NCBI GenBank assembly: GCA_964245825.1
Contig: CAXTNT010000011.1
Location: forward strand, 1-64,000
Length of the DNA: 64,000 nucleotides
Direction: 5' to 3'
Source of the DNA: CAJCIY01 sp964245825
Lineage (GTDB): Bacteria > Actinomycetota > Actinomycetes > Mycobacteriales > CAJCIY01
Positions 26,362-34,935 of the stretch are shown here, piece after piece. The notes beneath the pieces were generated by a model, which was not told the origin of the DNA, ran no database searches, and saw only the letters and a program-made list of their open reading frames with translations. How positions within the stretch are numbered: position 1 is the stretch's first letter; each line of letters opens with the position of its first letter. The position numbers and the translations under genes were made by a program.

Positions 26362-29300
26362 TCAGACCGGCTCGGGCTCCACCTCGCGCAGCCGCTGGCT
26401 GATCACCGTGGAGATGCCGTCGTCCCGCATGGACACCCCGTACAGGGCGTCCGCGATCTCCATGGTCCGCTTCTGGTGGGTGATCACGATGAGCTGGCTG
26501 GATCGCCGCAGGCCGTCCAGGCAGGTGAGCAGCCGCTGCAGGTTGCGGTCGTCGAGGGCGGCCTCGATCTCGTCGAACACGTAGAACGGCGAGGGCCGGG
26601 CACGGAAGATCGCCACCAGCAGCGCGATGGCCGCCAGCGAGCGCTCCCCGCCCGACAGCAGCGACAGACGGCTCACCTTCTTGCCGGCCGGGCGCGCATG
26701 CACGTCGATGCCCGTCGCCATCAGGTCGCCCGGATCGGTCAGCTCCAGCCGGCCGCTGCCGCCTGGGAACAGCACGCCGAAGACCTCGGCGAACTCACGC
26801 GCGGTGTCCTCGTACGCGGTCCGGAAGACGTCCACGATGTGCTCGTCGACCTCGCGGACGATGCCGAGCAGCTCACGCCGGGTGCGGTTGAGGTCCTCGA
26901 GCTGGCCGGCCAGGAAGGCGTGCCGCTCCTCCATCGCCGCGTACTCCTCCAGGGCGAGCGGGTTCACCCGGCCCAGCTGCGCCAGCTGCCGTTCGGCCTG
27001 CCGGGCCCGGCGCTCCTGGACCTCCCGGTCGTACGGGACGGCGCGGGCCGCCGCGGCGGCGTCCGCGTCGGGTGGCACGTCGAGGTGGGGGCCGTACTCC
27101 GCGGCGAGCGACGCCGCGTCCAGCCCGAACTCCGCGGCCGCGTGGGCCTCGAGCGCCTCGATCCGCATCCGCTGCTCGGTTCGGGCCACCTCGTCCCGGG
27201 CGGCCGCGTCGCGCAGCACATCCAGCTCGGCGGCGAGCGTCCGGGCCTCGGCCCGGACCGCCAGCAGCTCTCCCTCGCCGCCGGTCCGGGCGGCGGCCGC
27301 ACGCTCCCGGCGCTCCGCCGCCGCCTGCAGGGCGGTCTCGGCGAGCGCCACGGCGCGCCCCGCGGTCGCGGCGATGCCGGCGGCCGTGGTGGCGTCACTG
27401 ACGCGCCGGGCAGCACTCGCTGCCAGCGCCTCCCGCGCCGCGCGCTCGACACTGGCCGCCCGTTCGAGCTGCTCGGCCCGTCCCGCCAGGGCCCGGACGC
27501 GCTCCTCCCCGGTACGTACGGACAGGCGCGCCTCCACCTCCTCGGTTCGGGCGGTCTCGACCTCGGCGAGGCGGCTGTCGCGCTCCCGCAGGGCCGGCGG
27601 TTCCTGCGGAGGCAGCTGCCCGGCAGCGGCCGCCAGACCGTGCCGCAACTCCTCCAGCCGGGCGAGGTCGCGCTCGTGTCCGGCGACGAACTCGGCACGG
27701 CGACGTTCGGCGCGGTCGAGGTCGGACGCCGCGGCCGCGGCGGCGGCGGCCAGCTGCCCGAGCCGGTCGGCGGTGGCGGCCATCCGCGCGTCGGAGGAGT
27801 GCAGGGCCTGCAGGGCGGCGGCCACCTCGGCCGCCGCGGCGTCCCGGGTGGAGCGCGCTGCGGCCAGCGACGCGGTGGCATCGCGGAGCCGGGCCGTCAC
27901 CGCTGCCGCTCCCGCCAGCGCCTCCTCGAGGGTCGCCGTCACCTCCAGGGCCGACGGGCCGCTCGCCGATCCGCCGGCCGCCCAGTCGGACCCCAGCAGG
28001 TCGCCGTCCCGGGTGACCGCGCGCAGCCGGGGGTCGGCGGACACCACCGCGTTGGCGGCGTCGAGGTCCTCGACGACGACGGTGCCGGCGAGTGCCCGGC
28101 GTACCGGCCCCAACACCTCCGCGGGGCCCTCGGCCACCGCCGCCGCCCAGCGGCCACCTCCGGGCGCCGGCGCGGCGGGCAGCTCGGCGGGCGTCCCGGC
28201 GATGAGCAGCTCCGCGCGGCCGGCGTCGTCGGCGCGCAGGCGGGCGAGCGCCGCAGCGGCCACGGCCGCCGACCCGACCACCACCGCCTCGGCTCGGCCG
28301 CCCAGGGCCGCGGCGACCGCCGCCTCGTACCCGGGCGCCACCCGCAGCAGCGTGGGGACGGCGCCCAGGACACCGTCCGCGCCGGCCAGGGCGGTCGCGC
28401 CGCCGTCCCGACGCTCGAGGGCCAGCGCGAGGGCGTCGGCCCGGGCGGTCAGCGCCGCCCGCTCGCGCTCGGCCTCCTGCTGGCGCGTGAGCGCCTGCGC
28501 GACGGCGTCGTCGGCCACGGCGAGCCGGCCCGCCGCCTGCTCGTGCCGCGCGTCCAGCCCCGCCTCGCCCTCCTCGAGGACGCCGGCGGCGGCCTCCTGC
28601 CCGGCGCGGGCCGTCTCGGCGGCTTCGGCCAGCTCGCGGGCCGCGCTCACCGCGGCGGCATGCTCGGTGAGCTGCTCGGCGGCGGCAGCGACCCGGGCCT
28701 CGAGCGCCTCGGCGCCGCCGGCGAGACGAGCCAGGCCCTCCCGGCGCTCTGCGTCGGCGCGGTTGGTGGCGGCGATGGCCCGGTCCGTGGCCGCCAGCGC
28801 GTCCTGGGCGTACTGACGGCGCAGGACGGCCATCTCCAGCCGCGCGCGGTCGGCGACCAGCGCCGTGGCGGTCTCCTCCTCGGCCGCCCGGACGTCCACC
28901 GCCTCCGCTTCGGCGTCGGCCGGGTCGCGGCCGGTCCGCGCGGCGACCGGCTCCGCGAGGTGGCGGGCTCGTTCGGTGGCGAGCGCCTGCAGCCCCCGCA
29001 GCCGCTCGGCGCTGGCCGCCAGTCGGAGGTGCAGCTCCTGCGCACGCGCGAGATCGGGACCGGCGGCCGCCACCCGCGCATCCAGCGCGGCCTCCTGCCC
29101 GCGCAGGTGGTCGAGCGTCGCTTCGAACGCGCGGCGGCGCTCGCGGGCGGACTCGGTGTCCGCCAGGTCGCTCGCCCGTTCGGCGTGCAGGGCGGCCAGG
29201 TCGTCGGCGAGAAGCCGGAGCCGGGAGTCGCGCAGGGCCGCCTGGATCGCACCGGCCCGGCGGGCGATCTCGGCCTGGCGGCCCAGCGGTCCGAGCTGGC

Positions 29301-29898
29301 GGCGCAGCTCCGCGGTCAGGTCGGTGAGGCGGGCGAGGTTGGCTCCGGTCGCCTCGACCTTGCGTAGCGCCTTCTCCTTGCGCTTGCGGTGCTTGAGGAC
29401 ACCAGCGGCCTCCTCCACGAAAGCCCGCCGTTCCTCCGGGCGGGCCTGGAGCACCGCGTCGAGCTGCCCCTGGCCGACGATCACGTGCAGCTCGCGCCCG
29501 ATGCCCGAGTCGCTCATCAACTCCTGGACGTCGAGCAGCCGACACGCGGCCCCGTTGATCGCGTACTCGCTCTCGCCGGAGCGGTAGAGCAGCCGGCTGA
29601 CGCTCACCTCGGCGTACTCGACCGGCAGCGCGCCATCGGCGTTGTCGATCGTCAGGGTCACCTCGGCGCGGCCCAGGGCCGGTCGGACCGGGGTGCCGGC
29701 GAAGATCACGTCGCTCATCTGGCCACCGCGCAGGGCCTTCGCGCCCTGCTCGCCCAGCACCCACGCGATCGCGTCGACGACATTGGACTTGCCCGAGCCG
29801 TTGGGCCCCACGACGGCCGTCATGCCGGGCTCGAAGCGGAACGTGGTGGCGCCGGCGAAGGACTTGAAACCCTTCACGGTGAGCGTCTTCAGGTGCAC
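26362..29898 (-). CDS. smc: Chromosome partition protein SMC
   Basis: This 1178-residue condensin ATPase compacts and segregates chromosomes with ScpAB. The N-terminal ATP head has Walker A GPNGSGKSNVVDAI. Two long Ala/Glu/Arg coiled coils flank a hinge (around residues 510-650, with DGVLGAVPTLLRV). The C-terminal head has the ABC signature LSLLSGGERSLAAIALL and Walker B FYVFDEIEAALDD. The length and order are normal, and it lies in the usual mutM-smc-ftsY cluster. Confidence 0.97.
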   Translation of the reverse strand: MHLKTLTVKGFKSFAGATTFRFEPGMTAVVGPNGSGKSNVVDAIAWVLGEQGAKALRGGQMSDVIFAGTPVRPALGRAEVTLTIDNADGALPVEYAEVSVSRLLYRSGESEYAINGAACRLLDVQELMSDSGIGRELHVIVGQGQLDAVLQARPEERRAFVEEAAGVLKHRKRKEKALRKVEATGANLARLTDLTAELRRQLGPLGRQAEIARRAGAIQAALRDSRLRLLADDLAALHAERASDLADTESARERRRAFEATLDHLRGQEAALDARVAAAGPDLARAQELHLRLAASAERLRGLQALATERARHLAEPVAARTGRDPADAEAEAVDVRAAEEETATALVADRARLEMAVLRRQYAQDALAATDRAIAATNRADAERREGLARLAGGAEALEARVAAAAEQLTEHAAAVSAARELAEAAETARAGQEAAAGVLEEGEAGLDARHEQAAGRLAVADDAVAQALTRQQEAERERAALTARADALALALERRDGGATALAGADGVLGAVPTLLRVAPGYEAAVAAALGGRAEAVVVGSAAVAAAALARLRADDAGRAELLIAGTPAELPAAPAPGGGRWAAAVAEGPAEVLGPVRRALAGTVVVEDLDAANAVVSADPRLRAVTRDGDLLGSDWAAGGSASGPSALEVTATLEEALAGAAAVTARLRDATASLAAARSTRDAAAAEVAAALQALHSSDARMAATADRLGQLAAAAAAAASDLDRAERRRAEFVAGHERDLARLEELRHGLAAAAGQLPPQEPPALRERDSRLAEVETARTEEVEARLSVRTGEERVRALAGRAEQLERAASVERAAREALAASAARRVSDATTAAGIAATAGRAVALAETALQAAAERRERAAAARTGGEGELLAVRAEARTLAAELDVLRDAAARDEVARTEQRMRIEALEAHAAAEFGLDAASLAAEYGPHLDVPPDADAAAAARAVPYDREVQERRARQAERQLAQLGRVNPLALEEYAAMEERHAFLAGQLEDLNRTRRELLGIVREVDEHIVDVFRTAYEDTAREFAEVFGVLFPGGSGRLELTDPGDLMATGIDVHARPAGKKVSRLSLLSGGERSLAAIALLVAIFRARPSPFYVFDEIEAALDDRNLQRLLTCLDGLRRSSQLIVITHQKRTMEIADALYGVSMRDDGISTVISQRLREVEPEPV

Positions 29899-30008
29899 GA
29901 GGTCGTCGGTCTCCGGGGCGAGGCGAAGGGAGCGGCCTGCCGCCGGGTCGTCAGCGGCGCAGCGAGCCCAGACTAACGCTGCCGCGCGCCGGCCCCGGGC
30001 AGCGGAAA

Positions 30009-30067
30009 GGGACGCCCCGAACCGGGACGTCCCTCGCTGCCGAAGCGCGGTCGGGCCCGAAGGCCCG
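30009..30067 (-). terminator. Double GC hairpin downstream of the 67-residue gene
   Basis: Two perfect inverted repeats lie just past the stop at 30079: CGGGCC/GGCCCG with a CGAA loop (30052-30067), and GGGACG/CGTCCC (30009-30014 with 30028-30033). There is no U-tract. It probably ends or attenuates transcription before smc, within 180 otherwise empty bases. Confidence 0.45.
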
Positions 30068-30078
30068 GCGCGTCCTGC

Positions 30079-30282
30079 TCAGGTGAGCGCGGGCTCGCCG
30101 AGCGCAACCTGCACGGACTCGCGATCGACGACCTCGAGCGCGGAGGCGAGCACCGCGTTCTCGGTCCGACTGCGGTCGAGCTCGGACTCGAGGTCGCGGA
30201 CCCGCATCCGCAGCGCTCGCACCTCGGCAACCAGTCGTGCGTCGTACGAGCCGGTGGTGAAACCGAGTAGAGCCTTGGCCAT
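30079..30282 (-). CDS. Small coiled-coil protein, conserved hypothetical
   Basis: The 67-residue product begins MAKALLGFTTGSYDARLVAE and continues as a charged amphipathic helix (VRALRMRVRDLESELDRS), probably a dimeric coiled coil. ATG 30282 has GGAGG eight bases upstream, so the longer frame from 30330 is rejected. It sits alone between mutM and smc with about 150 bases on each side. The family function is unknown; structural or DNA-associated roles are possible. Confidence 0.75.
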   Translation of the reverse strand: MAKALLGFTTGSYDARLVAEVRALRMRVRDLESELDRSRTENAVLASALEVVDRESVQVALGEPALT

Positions 30283-30429
30283 CAGGGTCCTCCACGATGA
30301 GAGACCGAGGGCACCGCGCAGCACACGCACGGAACCCGGGGTAGCCGGGAAACGAACGTCCCCGAACAGATCAAGAGTCCCACGCCTCGTCCGCGTGGGT
30401 CAAGCCGACCCCCTCGAACCCGCCGGCCG

Positions 30430-31302
30430 TCACCAGCGGGCCCGTCTCGGTCGTGGCTGGCACCCGGGACAGGTGTACGCCGAGCGGTTCATGAACGCGT
30501 CCCGGCGCACCGGGCGGCCACATTCCGGGCAGGCCTGGCCCGCCCGTCCGTACACGGCCAGCTCCCGGTCGAAGAGCCCGCTCACCCCCTCGGTCGACAC
30601 GTACAGCGCGTCGAAGCTGGTGCCACCCGCGGCGAGCGCCGCGAGCAGGACCGCTCGGGCGGCCGCCAACAACCGGGCCACCTCGGGACCGGTGAGCGTC
30701 TCGGTCGGCCTGGCGAAATGCAGCCGAGCCCGCCACAGCGACTCGTCCGCGTAGATGTTGCCGATGCCCGAGACCAGCGTCTGGTCGAGCAGGGCGCGCT
30801 TGACGCCGGTACGGCGGCGGCGCAGGCCCGCCGCGAACGCGGCGGCGTCGAAGAGCGGGTCCAGCGGGTCGCGGGCGATGTGCGCGACCGCAGCCGGCAG
30901 CAGGCCGCCGGCCCCGTCGGGAACGAGCACGTCCAGCGCCAGGCCGCCGAACGTGCGCTGGTCGACGAAGCGCAGGTCGCGGCCACCGTCGGCGAACGTG
31001 AACCGGACCCGCAGGTGCTTCTGCGCGGGGGCGGCCGAGGGCACGACCAGCAGCTGGCCACTCATCCCGAGATGGGCGAGAAGTGCCTCCGGTTCGCCGT
31101 CCAGGGGCAGCCAGAGGTACTTGCCACGGCGGGAGGCGGCCTGGACGGTGCGACCCGCGAGCCGCGCCGCCAGATCCGGCGCGCCGGCCGCGTGCCGTCG
31201 GACGGCTCGGGGGTGCAGGACCTGGACCCGCTCCAGCCGTCGGCCGGCGACCCCCCGGGCCAGACCCTGCCGGACGACCTCGACCTCCGGCAGCTCGGGC
31301 AC
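30430..31302 (-). CDS. mutM: Formamidopyrimidine-DNA glycosylase
   Basis: The 290-residue enzyme excises 8-oxoguanine and formamidopyrimidines. It begins MPELPEVEVVRQGL, with catalytic Pro2 and Glu3; RRGKYLWLPL supplies the conserved Lys. The helix-two-turn-helix region is ALLDQTLVSGIGNIYADE, and the C-terminal zinc finger has CPECGRPV and CPGCQ. It lies 28 bases after rnc, in the common rnc-mutM arrangement. Confidence 0.96.
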   Translation of the reverse strand: MPELPEVEVVRQGLARGVAGRRLERVQVLHPRAVRRHAAGAPDLAARLAGRTVQAASRRGKYLWLPLDGEPEALLAHLGMSGQLLVVPSAAPAQKHLRVRFTFADGGRDLRFVDQRTFGGLALDVLVPDGAGGLLPAAVAHIARDPLDPLFDAAAFAAGLRRRRTGVKRALLDQTLVSGIGNIYADESLWRARLHFARPTETLTGPEVARLLAAARAVLLAALAAGGTSFDALYVSTEGVSGLFDRELAVYGRAGQACPECGRPVRRDAFMNRSAYTCPGCQPRPRRARW

Positions 31303-31330
31303 GGCTAGACGGTAGGGCGCGGCCCGCGGG

Positions 31331-32161
31331 TCAGGGCGCGGCGCCCTCGCCGGTGTCGGTGTCGGTGTCGCGGTCGGAGTCGGCGGCGGGGTCGGGGTCG
31401 GGGTCGGGGTCGATGTCGGGGCCGGTCGCGGTGAGGTCCAGCCAGGCAGCCTCCGCGGCCCGCTGCTCGGCCTCCTTCTTGCTCGGCCCCTCCCCGTTGC
31501 CGCGGACGCGGCCGGCGAGCAGCACTTCTGCCCGGAACACCTTGGCGTGGTCGGGGCCGACGCCCACGACCGTGTACTCGGGACTGCCCAGACCCCGTTC
31601 GGCAGCCAGTTCCTGGACTGAGGTCTTCCAGTCCAGCGCAGCTCCCAGCTCCGCGGCGACCGTCAGGAGCGGGTCCAGGAGCCGGTGCACGAACGGGCCC
31701 GCGGCCGCCAGCCCCCCCGTCAGCCAGGTCGCCCCGATCAACGCCTCGACGGTGTCGGCCAGGATGCTCGCCTTGTCCCGGCCGCCGGTGGACTCCTCGC
31801 CCCGGCCGAGCCGCAGGTGCTCCCCCAGCCCGAGGTCGCGCCCGACGCCCGCGAGTGCGCGCATGTTGACGACCGAGGCCCGGATCTTGGCCAGCTGTCC
31901 CTCGGCGAGGTCGGCGTGCCGCCGGTAGATCTCGTCGGTGACGACGAGCCCGAGCACCGCGTCGCCGAGGAACTCGAGGCGCTCGTTGGTCGGCAGCCCG
32001 CCGTGCTCGTAGGCGTAGGAGCGGTGCGTGAGCGCCAGCTCCAACAGCGCCGGCGTCAGGCCGGCGTCGAGCACGCCGGCCAGCACCGCACCGCCGATGC
32101 CCGCCTTCGACGAGGCGTCGTCGTCCGGCTGCGGTCCAGCCACCCCTGGTTCCCCCCTCAT
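31331..32161 (-). CDS. rnc: Ribonuclease III with acidic repeat tail
   Basis: The 276-residue double-strand RNA nuclease processes rRNA precursors. The signature NERLEFLGDAVLGLVVTD contains the catalytic acids; KASILADTVEALIGA completes the active site. A dsRNA-binding domain follows (DWKTSVQELAAERG, then NGEGPSKKEAEQRAA). The last 30 residues are Asp-Pro/Asp-Thr repeats (DPDPDPDPAADSDRDTDTDT) encoded by short tandem GTCGGG/GTCGGT repeats, probably disordered. ATG 32161 is 17 bases after the acyl carrier protein gene. Confidence 0.95.
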   Translation of the reverse strand: MRGEPGVAGPQPDDDASSKAGIGGAVLAGVLDAGLTPALLELALTHRSYAYEHGGLPTNERLEFLGDAVLGLVVTDEIYRRHADLAEGQLAKIRASVVNMRALAGVGRDLGLGEHLRLGRGEESTGGRDKASILADTVEALIGATWLTGGLAAAGPFVHRLLDPLLTVAAELGAALDWKTSVQELAAERGLGSPEYTVVGVGPDHAKVFRAEVLLAGRVRGNGEGPSKKEAEQRAAEAAWLDLTATGPDIDPDPDPDPAADSDRDTDTDTGEGAAP

Positions 32162-32178
32162 GAACTACCTGACTGCAC

Positions 32179-32412
32179 TCACACGCGCAGCGCCCCCGCG
32201 ACGTGGCGCGTCAGCGCCGCCACGTCCGCGCACGCCGGAAGAGTCGCGTCGTCGAGGCGGACCGGGAATCCCTCGCGCCCCAGCTGCGCCTCGACGAGGT
32301 CGGCGATCTCGACGAGGTCGATGCTGTCGGCGCCCGTCAGCGGGTACGCCGGACCCACCGCGCCGGGCGGCCGGTCGAATACGTGCTCGACGGCCGCGCT
32401 CACGGCCCGCAT
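32179..32412 (-). CDS. Acyl carrier protein-like protein
   Basis: From ATG 32412 the product is 77 residues with a helix 1 like that of ACP (MRAVSAAVEHVFDRP), and the phosphopantetheine site DSIDLVEI (Ser30). Loops and helix 3 follow (LPACADVAALTRHVAG). A TTG at 32499 inside rpmF would add 29 residues and is less likely. ACP carries growing acyl chains as thioesters. Placement between rpmF and rnc matches the classic rpmF/fatty acid/rnc linkage of many bacteria, though dedicated fatty acid synthase genes are absent. Confidence 0.75.
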   Translation of the reverse strand: MRAVSAAVEHVFDRPPGAVGPAYPLTGADSIDLVEIADLVEAQLGREGFPVRLDDATLPACADVAALTRHVAGALRV

Positions 32413-32488
32413 CGCCGCGACCCCGGTGGGCGCGGCGACGTCGGGCCCCCGCCCGTCGGCGCCGACGACCCGTGGACCGGCTGCCGGC

Positions 32489-32662
32489 TCAGACGGCAAT
32501 GACCTGGCGCTTGTTGTAGGTGCCGCAGGTCGGGCACGCGGTGTGCTGGAGCTTCGGCTGCCGGCAGCGGTCGCAGGTGGACACCGCCGGCGGAGTCGTC
32601 TTCCACTGGCTCCGGCGGGACCGGGTGTTGCTGCGCGACATCTTGCGCTTCGGGACGGCCAT
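32489..32662 (-). CDS. rpmF: 50S ribosomal protein L32
   Basis: The 57-residue L32 begins MAVPKRKMSRSNTRSRRSQW and has the zinc ribbon CDRCRQPK...CPTCGTY, so it is the zinc-containing form. It lies 8 bases after the DUF177 gene, the standard arrangement. Confidence 0.95.
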   Translation of the reverse strand: MAVPKRKMSRSNTRSRRSQWKTTPPAVSTCDRCRQPKLQHTACPTCGTYNKRQVIAV

Positions 32663-32669
32663 GGCTCTC

Positions 32670-33260
32670 CTAGTCCTCTCCTACCAGCCCGCGCAGGGTT
32701 CCCCAGCGCAGGTCGTGCTCGTCGTGCGTGTGCTCCGGGCCCACCTCGTCGAGGCGGGCGCCGCAACGGGGGCAGAGCCCGGGACAGTCGGGTCGGCAGA
32801 GCGGGCTGGCCGGCAGGGCCAGCACCACCGCGTCCCGCAGCGACTGCTCCAGGTCCAGCGCGTCCCCGTCGAGGCGACGGACCTCCTGGTCGTCGTCCTC
32901 CCGCGCGGCGCCGGTCAGGCGGGCGTACCGCTCGGCCTGCTCCGGGTAGGAGAACAGCTCGGTGACACCGACCTCGAGCGGAACCGACACCTCGTCGAGG
33001 CAGCGGGCGCACTCCCCCGTCGTCGGTGCCGTCACCGTGGCGGTGGCGAGCACACCGTCGAGCACCGTCTCGAGCCGCAGGAACAGCTCCAGATCGGCGC
33101 CCTCGGGCACCCGGACGAGATCCCGACCCAGTCCGGCCGGCGCGGGAACAGCCCACCGATCCTGCCACATGGCGCCGGGCCGGCGCCCCAGCGGCCGCGT
33201 GTCGAGCACGAACGGGCGTCGGGGGTCCGGCGTCAGTACGCCGTTGGGGCGGAGGTTCAC
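32670..33260 (-). CDS. DUF177/YceD family protein
   Basis: A 196-residue protein with the YceD pattern: beta-rich N-terminal half, GECARCLDEV, and a C-terminal CRPDCPGLCPRCGARL cluster. Members sit before rpmF in nearly all bacteria and are linked to ribosome or 23S rRNA maturation. The start is GTG 33260. Confidence 0.92.
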   Translation of the reverse strand: MNLRPNGVLTPDPRRPFVLDTRPLGRRPGAMWQDRWAVPAPAGLGRDLVRVPEGADLELFLRLETVLDGVLATATVTAPTTGECARCLDEVSVPLEVGVTELFSYPEQAERYARLTGAAREDDDQEVRRLDGDALDLEQSLRDAVVLALPASPLCRPDCPGLCPRCGARLDEVGPEHTHDEHDLRWGTLRGLVGED

Positions 33261-33372
33261 GGTGCGGTCTGTCTCTCACGACGGCGGGCCCGGCTCGGGA
33301 CGGCCGACTGTGAACTCTAGCCGACCACGCACCGCGGCCGGGCGGCACCGGGGGCAGCCGGACCGGTGCCGC

Positions 33373-33867
33373 TCAGTCCTCCGGATCGAGGTCCCGGTCG
33401 CCACGCAGGTCGGTGCCCACGACCCGGCCGCGCAGCTTGTCCCGTCCCCGCTCGACGGCGTGGAGCGTCTTCTGCAGCACGACCTCGAAGTTGGCGAGCT
33501 TGCCGTCGACGTAGTCCTCCACCTCGGCGCGCATGAGCCGGGCGGACTCCCGCGCCGCGGAGGTCATCGCCTCCGCGTGCAACGCCGCCTCGCGCGCGAC
33601 CTCGGTGCGGCCGATCAGGCGGGCTCGCTCCTCGAAGGCGGCCTCGATGATCGCCGCTGCCTCAGCCCGACCCTCGTCGACGACGTCCGCCCGCTCGGCC
33701 AGCACGTCACTGGCCTCGGCCAGCTGGCCCGGCAGCAGTTGGCGTACCTCGTCGATCGCGCTGAGCACCTCCGCGCGAGGCAGCACGCAGGACGCCGAGA
33801 GCGGCATCGACTTGGCGGCGGTGACGAGTGTGGTGAGCTCGTCGAGCTTGGCGTGGACGTCGGCCAT
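33373..33867 (-). CDS. DivIVA-domain coiled-coil protein (SepIVA-like)
   Basis: This is a 164-residue helical protein starting MADVHAKLDELTTLVTAAKS. Its Ala/Glu-rich coiled coil (EARAEAAAIIEAAFEERARL region) is of the DivIVA/ATP synthase b-like type. Its place beside DUF177-rpmF and coaD matches the mycobacterial gene for SepIVA, an essential septal factor, so a role in division or membrane domain organisation is inferred. ATG 33867 is preferred; the longer frame overlaps coaD. Confidence 0.75.
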   Translation of the reverse strand: MADVHAKLDELTTLVTAAKSMPLSASCVLPRAEVLSAIDEVRQLLPGQLAEASDVLAERADVVDEGRAEAAAIIEAAFEERARLIGRTEVAREAALHAEAMTSAARESARLMRAEVEDYVDGKLANFEVVLQKTLHAVERGRDKLRGRVVGTDLRGDRDLDPED

Positions 33868-33889
33868 GAGGCGAGCGTACGGCTGCGGC

Positions 33890-34366
33890 TCAGGAGGCCC
33901 GACGGCTCGCCAGCCGGGCGAGCACATCAGCGGGCACGAGGCCCGAGACATCGCCGCCCGCGCCGGCCACCTCCTTCACGAGGGAGGACGACAGGAACGA
34001 GTACTGCGGGCTGGTGTGCATGAAGAGCGTCTCGACGCCGGCCAGGGAGTGGTTCATCTGGGCCATCTGCAGCTCGTAGTCGAAGTCGCTGACGGCGCGC
34101 AGTCCCTTCACGATGACCGGGATGCCCTGGGCCTGGCAGAACTCCACGATCAGCCCCTCGAAGCGCGCCACCCGGACGGTGGGCAGGTCGGCGGTGGCCC
34201 GCGCGATCATGTCCACCCGCTCGTCGGTGCTGAACATCCGCGCCTTGGAGCGGTTCACGCCGACCGCCACCACGACCTCGTCGAAGATCGCGGCGCACCG
34301 GCGCACGATGTCGAGGTGGCCATTGGTCACCGGGTCGAACGACCCCGGACAGGCGGCGCGCCTCAT
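33890..34366 (-). CDS. coaD: Phosphopantetheine adenylyltransferase
   Basis: The 158-residue enzyme makes dephospho-CoA from phosphopantetheine and ATP. GSFDPVTNGHLDIVRR holds the nucleotidyltransferase HxGH-type motif, VNRSKARMFSTDER the substrate loop, and SFLSSSLVKEVA the C-terminal phosphate-binding motif. It lies 29 bases after rsmD, as in most bacteria. Confidence 0.96.
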   Translation of the reverse strand: MRRAACPGSFDPVTNGHLDIVRRCAAIFDEVVVAVGVNRSKARMFSTDERVDMIARATADLPTVRVARFEGLIVEFCQAQGIPVIVKGLRAVSDFDYELQMAQMNHSLAGVETLFMHTSPQYSFLSSSLVKEVAGAGGDVSGLVPADVLARLASRRAS

Positions 34367-34395
34367 CGGCGCCTCATCGACGGGTCACGGGCGGA

Positions 34396-34935
34396 TCACG
34401 GCGTGCGAACGTACCAGAGCGCCGTCGCGCCGTAGCGCTTCGCCCGGGCCGCGCTCAGCCCCGGCGGCCAGACCGGCTCGGGCCCGCGGACCGGCCGCTC
34501 CACCACGACCTCGGCGCCCGGCGCCAGCCAGCCGCCGCCGACCAGGGCAGCGAGGTCGGCGGCCACGTCCTGCGCGTACGGCGGGTCCAGCAGCACCAGG
34601 TCGTACGGGGCGGGCGGCGCACCGGCGAGCAGCGGGCCGAGCGGGCCGGCGTGCACCTGTGCCCCGGTCAGCCCGAGCGCCGCCACGTTCGCCCGCAGGA
34701 CCGTCACCGCTGCCGGCGCGCGTTCGACCAGCAGCGCGTGCGCGGCCCCCCGCGACAGCGCCTCCAGGCCGAGCGCCCCCGACCCGGCGTACCCGTCCAG
34801 AACGCGCAGGCCGGTGACGTCGCCGAGCGTCGAGAACAGCGCCTCCCGGACCCGGTCGGTCGTCGGGCGGGTGGCGTCGCCGCGGGCGACGGCGATCCGC
34901 CGGCCGCCCGCCACCCCCGCGACGATGCGCGGCAT
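34396..34935 (-). CDS. rsmD: 16S rRNA m2G966 methyltransferase RsmD
   Basis: The 179-residue enzyme begins MPRIVAGVAGGRRIAVARGD. SAM motif I is VLDGYAGSGALGLEALSRGA; most family members have a large hydrophobic residue in place of that first Gly. The catalytic motif is LVLLDPPYA. Its ATG overlaps the recG stop by one base (TGATG). A much longer frame through here in the open reading continues into recG and is noise. Confidence 0.93.
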   Translation of the reverse strand: MPRIVAGVAGGRRIAVARGDATRPTTDRVREALFSTLGDVTGLRVLDGYAGSGALGLEALSRGAAHALLVERAPAAVTVLRANVAALGLTGAQVHAGPLGPLLAGAPPAPYDLVLLDPPYAQDVAADLAALVGGGWLAPGAEVVVERPVRGPEPVWPPGLSAARAKRYGATALWYVRTP

